In this document: one piece after another, positions 5,807 through 7,155 of the stretch | Position numbering within the stretch: the first letter of the stretch is position 1 | Layout: the number at the start of each line of letters is the position of its first letter | Assembly (NCBI GenBank): GCA_031277195.1 | Contig: JAITMU010000144.1 | Location: forward strand, 1-7,155 | Source: Gallionellaceae bacterium | Lineage (GTDB): Bacteria > Pseudomonadota > Gammaproteobacteria > Burkholderiales > Gallionellaceae | Length of the DNA stretch: 7,155 bases | Direction: 5' to 3' | Notes under the pieces: model-generated | What the model saw: the letters and a program-made list of their open reading frames with translations, nothing else | What the model was told of the DNA's origin: nothing | Databases searched by the model: none | Translations under genes and position numbers: made by a program

Positions 5807-7048
5807 ATGAGCAAGAATCGTGAAGCCAAAAATTTGATCGTCGGACTGGACATCGGCACGTCCAAGATCGTCGCCATTGTCGGCGAGATCAAGCCGGAGG
5901 GCGGGCTGGAAGTGATCGGCATGGGAATGCATGCTTCTTCCGGCATGAAGAAAGGCATGGTGGTCAACATCGACGCCGCCGTTGGTGCGATTCAGCACGC
6001 GCTGGGCGAGGCGGAATTGATGGCGGACTGCAAGATACGCGAGGTGTACACCGGCATTGCGGGCAGCCACATCCGGGGTTCCAACGCGCATGGCATGGTC
6101 AAGATCAAGGAGAAGGAAGTCGCGCAGCACGACATTGAGCGCGTGGTGGAAACCGCCAGCTCGATCAGTCTGCCGAGCGATCAGCAAGTGCTGCACATTC
6201 TGGAGCAGGAATTCAGCATCGACGGCCAGGGCGGGATTCGCAAGCCGCTGGGCATGAGCGGGATGCGGCTGGAAGTCGAAGTGCACATCGTCACCGGCGC
6301 GGTGGCGGCGGTGCAGAACATCATGAAGTGCGTGCGTCGCTGCGGACTGGACGTGCCGATGCACGGGCTGATTCTGCAACCGCTGGCATCAGGCAAGGCG
6401 GTGCTGGCTGACGACGAAAAGGACATCGGCGTGTGTCTGGTGGACATCGGCGGCGGCACGACCGATGTCGCCGTGTTCACTGATGGCGCGATACGCCACA
6501 CCGCCGTGATTCCGATTGCCGGAGACCAGATCACCAATGACATCGCGATGGCGCTGCGCACGCCGACGCGCGACGCGGAGGACATCAAGATCAAGTACGG
6601 CTGCGCCTTGCGCCAGCTTGCCGGTGACACGCCGATTGAAGTGCCCGGCGTGGGCGAGCGGGGCGCGCGCATGTTGTCGCGGCAAACGCTGGCCGAAGTG
6701 ATCGAGCCGCGCGTGGAGGAACTGTACTCGCTGGTGCAAACCGAATTGCGCCGCAGCGGATTCGAGGACCTGCTCTCCTCCGGCATCGTGCTGACCGGCG
6801 GCAGCAGTTCGATGCGCGGCATGGTCGATCTGGGCGAGGAAATTTTCCACCTGCCGGTGCGCCTCGGCCTGCCGCGTTACGTCGGCGGCTTGTCCGACGT
6901 GGTGAAAACGCCGCGCTTTTCCACCGGCGTCGGCTTGTTGCTTTACGGTTTGGAACAACATCAGCGCGACGAAGCGGAGCGCGAATACTCAGGCTCGTTC
7001 AAGGACGTATTGAGAAGAATGACAGAGTGGTTCAAGGGAAATTTTTAA
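5807..7048 (+). CDS. ftsA: FtsA, actin-like cell division protein
   Basis: FtsA is an actin-family ATPase that anchors FtsZ filaments to the membrane and recruits later divisome proteins. The product is 413 residues, normal for the family. Motifs in order are phosphate-1 VGLDIGTSK (12-20), the FtsA-specific 1C domain (about 86-165, from GSHIRGSNAHGMVKI), phosphate-2 VDIGGGTTDVAVF (212-224), the adenosine loop LTGGSSSMRGM (329-339), and the C-terminal amphipathic membrane-targeting helix SFKDVLRRMTEWFKGNF (397-413). The GGAGA site supports ATG 5807. A 122-bp gap with a REP doublet separates it from ftsQ, so coupling to ftsQ is unlikely. ftsZ follows 48 nt later, as usual. No motif is missing. 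Confidence 0.97.
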   Translation: MSKNREAKNLIVGLDIGTSKIVAIVGEIKPEGGLEVIGMGMHASSGMKKGMVVNIDAAVGAIQHALGEAELMADCKIREVYTGIAGSHIRGSNAHGMVKIKEKEVAQHDIERVVETASSISLPSDQQVLHILEQEFSIDGQGGIRKPLGMSGMRLEVEVHIVTGAVAAVQNIMKCVRRCGLDVPMHGLILQPLASGKAVLADDEKDIGVCLVDIGGGTTDVAVFTDGAIRHTAVIPIAGDQITNDIAMALRTPTRDAEDIKIKYGCALRQLAGDTPIEVPGVGERGARMLSRQTLAEVIEPRVEELYSLVQTELRRSGFEDLLSSGIVLTGGSSSMRGMVDLGEEIFHLPVRLGLPRYVGGLSDVVKTPRFSTGVGLLLYGLEQHQRDEAEREYSGSFKDVLRRMTEWFKGNF

Positions 7049-7084
7049 GGGTACGGGTTTTCAAATTTTGCAATTACGAGAAGG

Positions 7085-7090
7085 AAGGAG
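7085..7090 (+). promoter_or_regulatory. Ribosome binding site of ftsZ
   Basis: AAGGAG ends 6 nt before ATG 7097, a strong Shine-Dalgarno match consistent with high FtsZ demand. The rest of the 48-nt ftsA-ftsZ gap is AT-rich, but I see no promoter or terminator in it that I would defend. Confidence 0.75.
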
Positions 7091-7096
7091 AGAGCA

Positions 7097-7155
7097 ATGC
7101 CAACATTTGAACTGATGGATGATGTGCAAGGTGCGGTTATCAAGGTCATCGGCGT
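7097..7155 (+). CDS. ftsZ: FtsZ, N-terminal end only (gene continues beyond the window)
   Basis: FtsZ is the tubulin-like GTPase that forms the division ring. Only the first 20 residues are visible, MPTFELMDDVQGAVIKVIGV, with the last codon incomplete at the edge. They match the usual opening of proteobacterial FtsZ, a short acidic tail (E. coli has MFEPMELTNDAVIKVIGVGG) followed by the first GTPase-domain strand AVIKVIGV. The GTP-binding motifs lie outside the window. Position right after ftsA and a strong AAGGAG site support the call. Confidence 0.93.
   Translation, partial: MPTFELMDDVQGAVIKVIG

Noticed and set aside
7049..7096. Dedicated ftsZ promoter in the ftsA-ftsZ gap
   Set aside because: The gap is AT-rich, but I could not find a -35/-10 pair with proper spacing that stands out; ftsZ promoters often lie within upstream genes.

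Overview
The window is the distal half of a division and cell wall (dcw) cluster on the + strand. The order is ftsW (3' remnant only), murG, murC, murB, ddl, ftsQ, ftsA and the first 20 codons of ftsZ. The gene order, the presence of murB inside the cluster, the high G+C coding sequence and the FtsW tail (DWENRR) suggest a Gram-negative proteobacterium, most likely a betaproteobacterium. A Nitrosomonadales or Gallionellaceae-like lineage is my best guess, but it is not proven here.

Layout. Positions 1 to about 277 are AT-richer foreign DNA: the minus strand carries an incomplete DDE transposase that runs off the left edge. At about 277/278 this DNA abuts, in mid-gene, the last 27 codons of ftsW (stop at 359-361). 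The ftsW-murG gap (362-524) holds an inverted pair of GC-rich palindromes (REP/REPIN-like). murG (525-1601) is followed by a 127-bp gap filled by a 30-bp perfect inverted repeat built from three CACAGAGA units per arm. murC, murB, ddl and ftsQ (1729-5684) are packed with 4-, 4- and 11-bp overlaps. The ftsQ-ftsA gap (5685-5806) holds a second REP pair; one of its units is a 38-bp exact inverted copy of a unit before murG. ftsA (5807-7048) and the start of ftsZ (from 7097) close the window.

How the genes work together. MurC and MurB act on UDP-MurNAc precursors in the cytoplasm, and Ddl makes the D-Ala-D-Ala later added by MurF (outside the window). MurG converts lipid I to lipid II at the inner membrane face. 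FtsW is the septal glycosyltransferase that polymerises lipid II. FtsQ, FtsA and FtsZ are divisome scaffold, membrane tether and ring polymer. The window therefore couples precursor supply to septation.

No new enzyme system is visible. The unusual content is the broken ftsW/transposase junction and the repeat elements occupying the three loose gene junctions of an otherwise tightly packed cluster.
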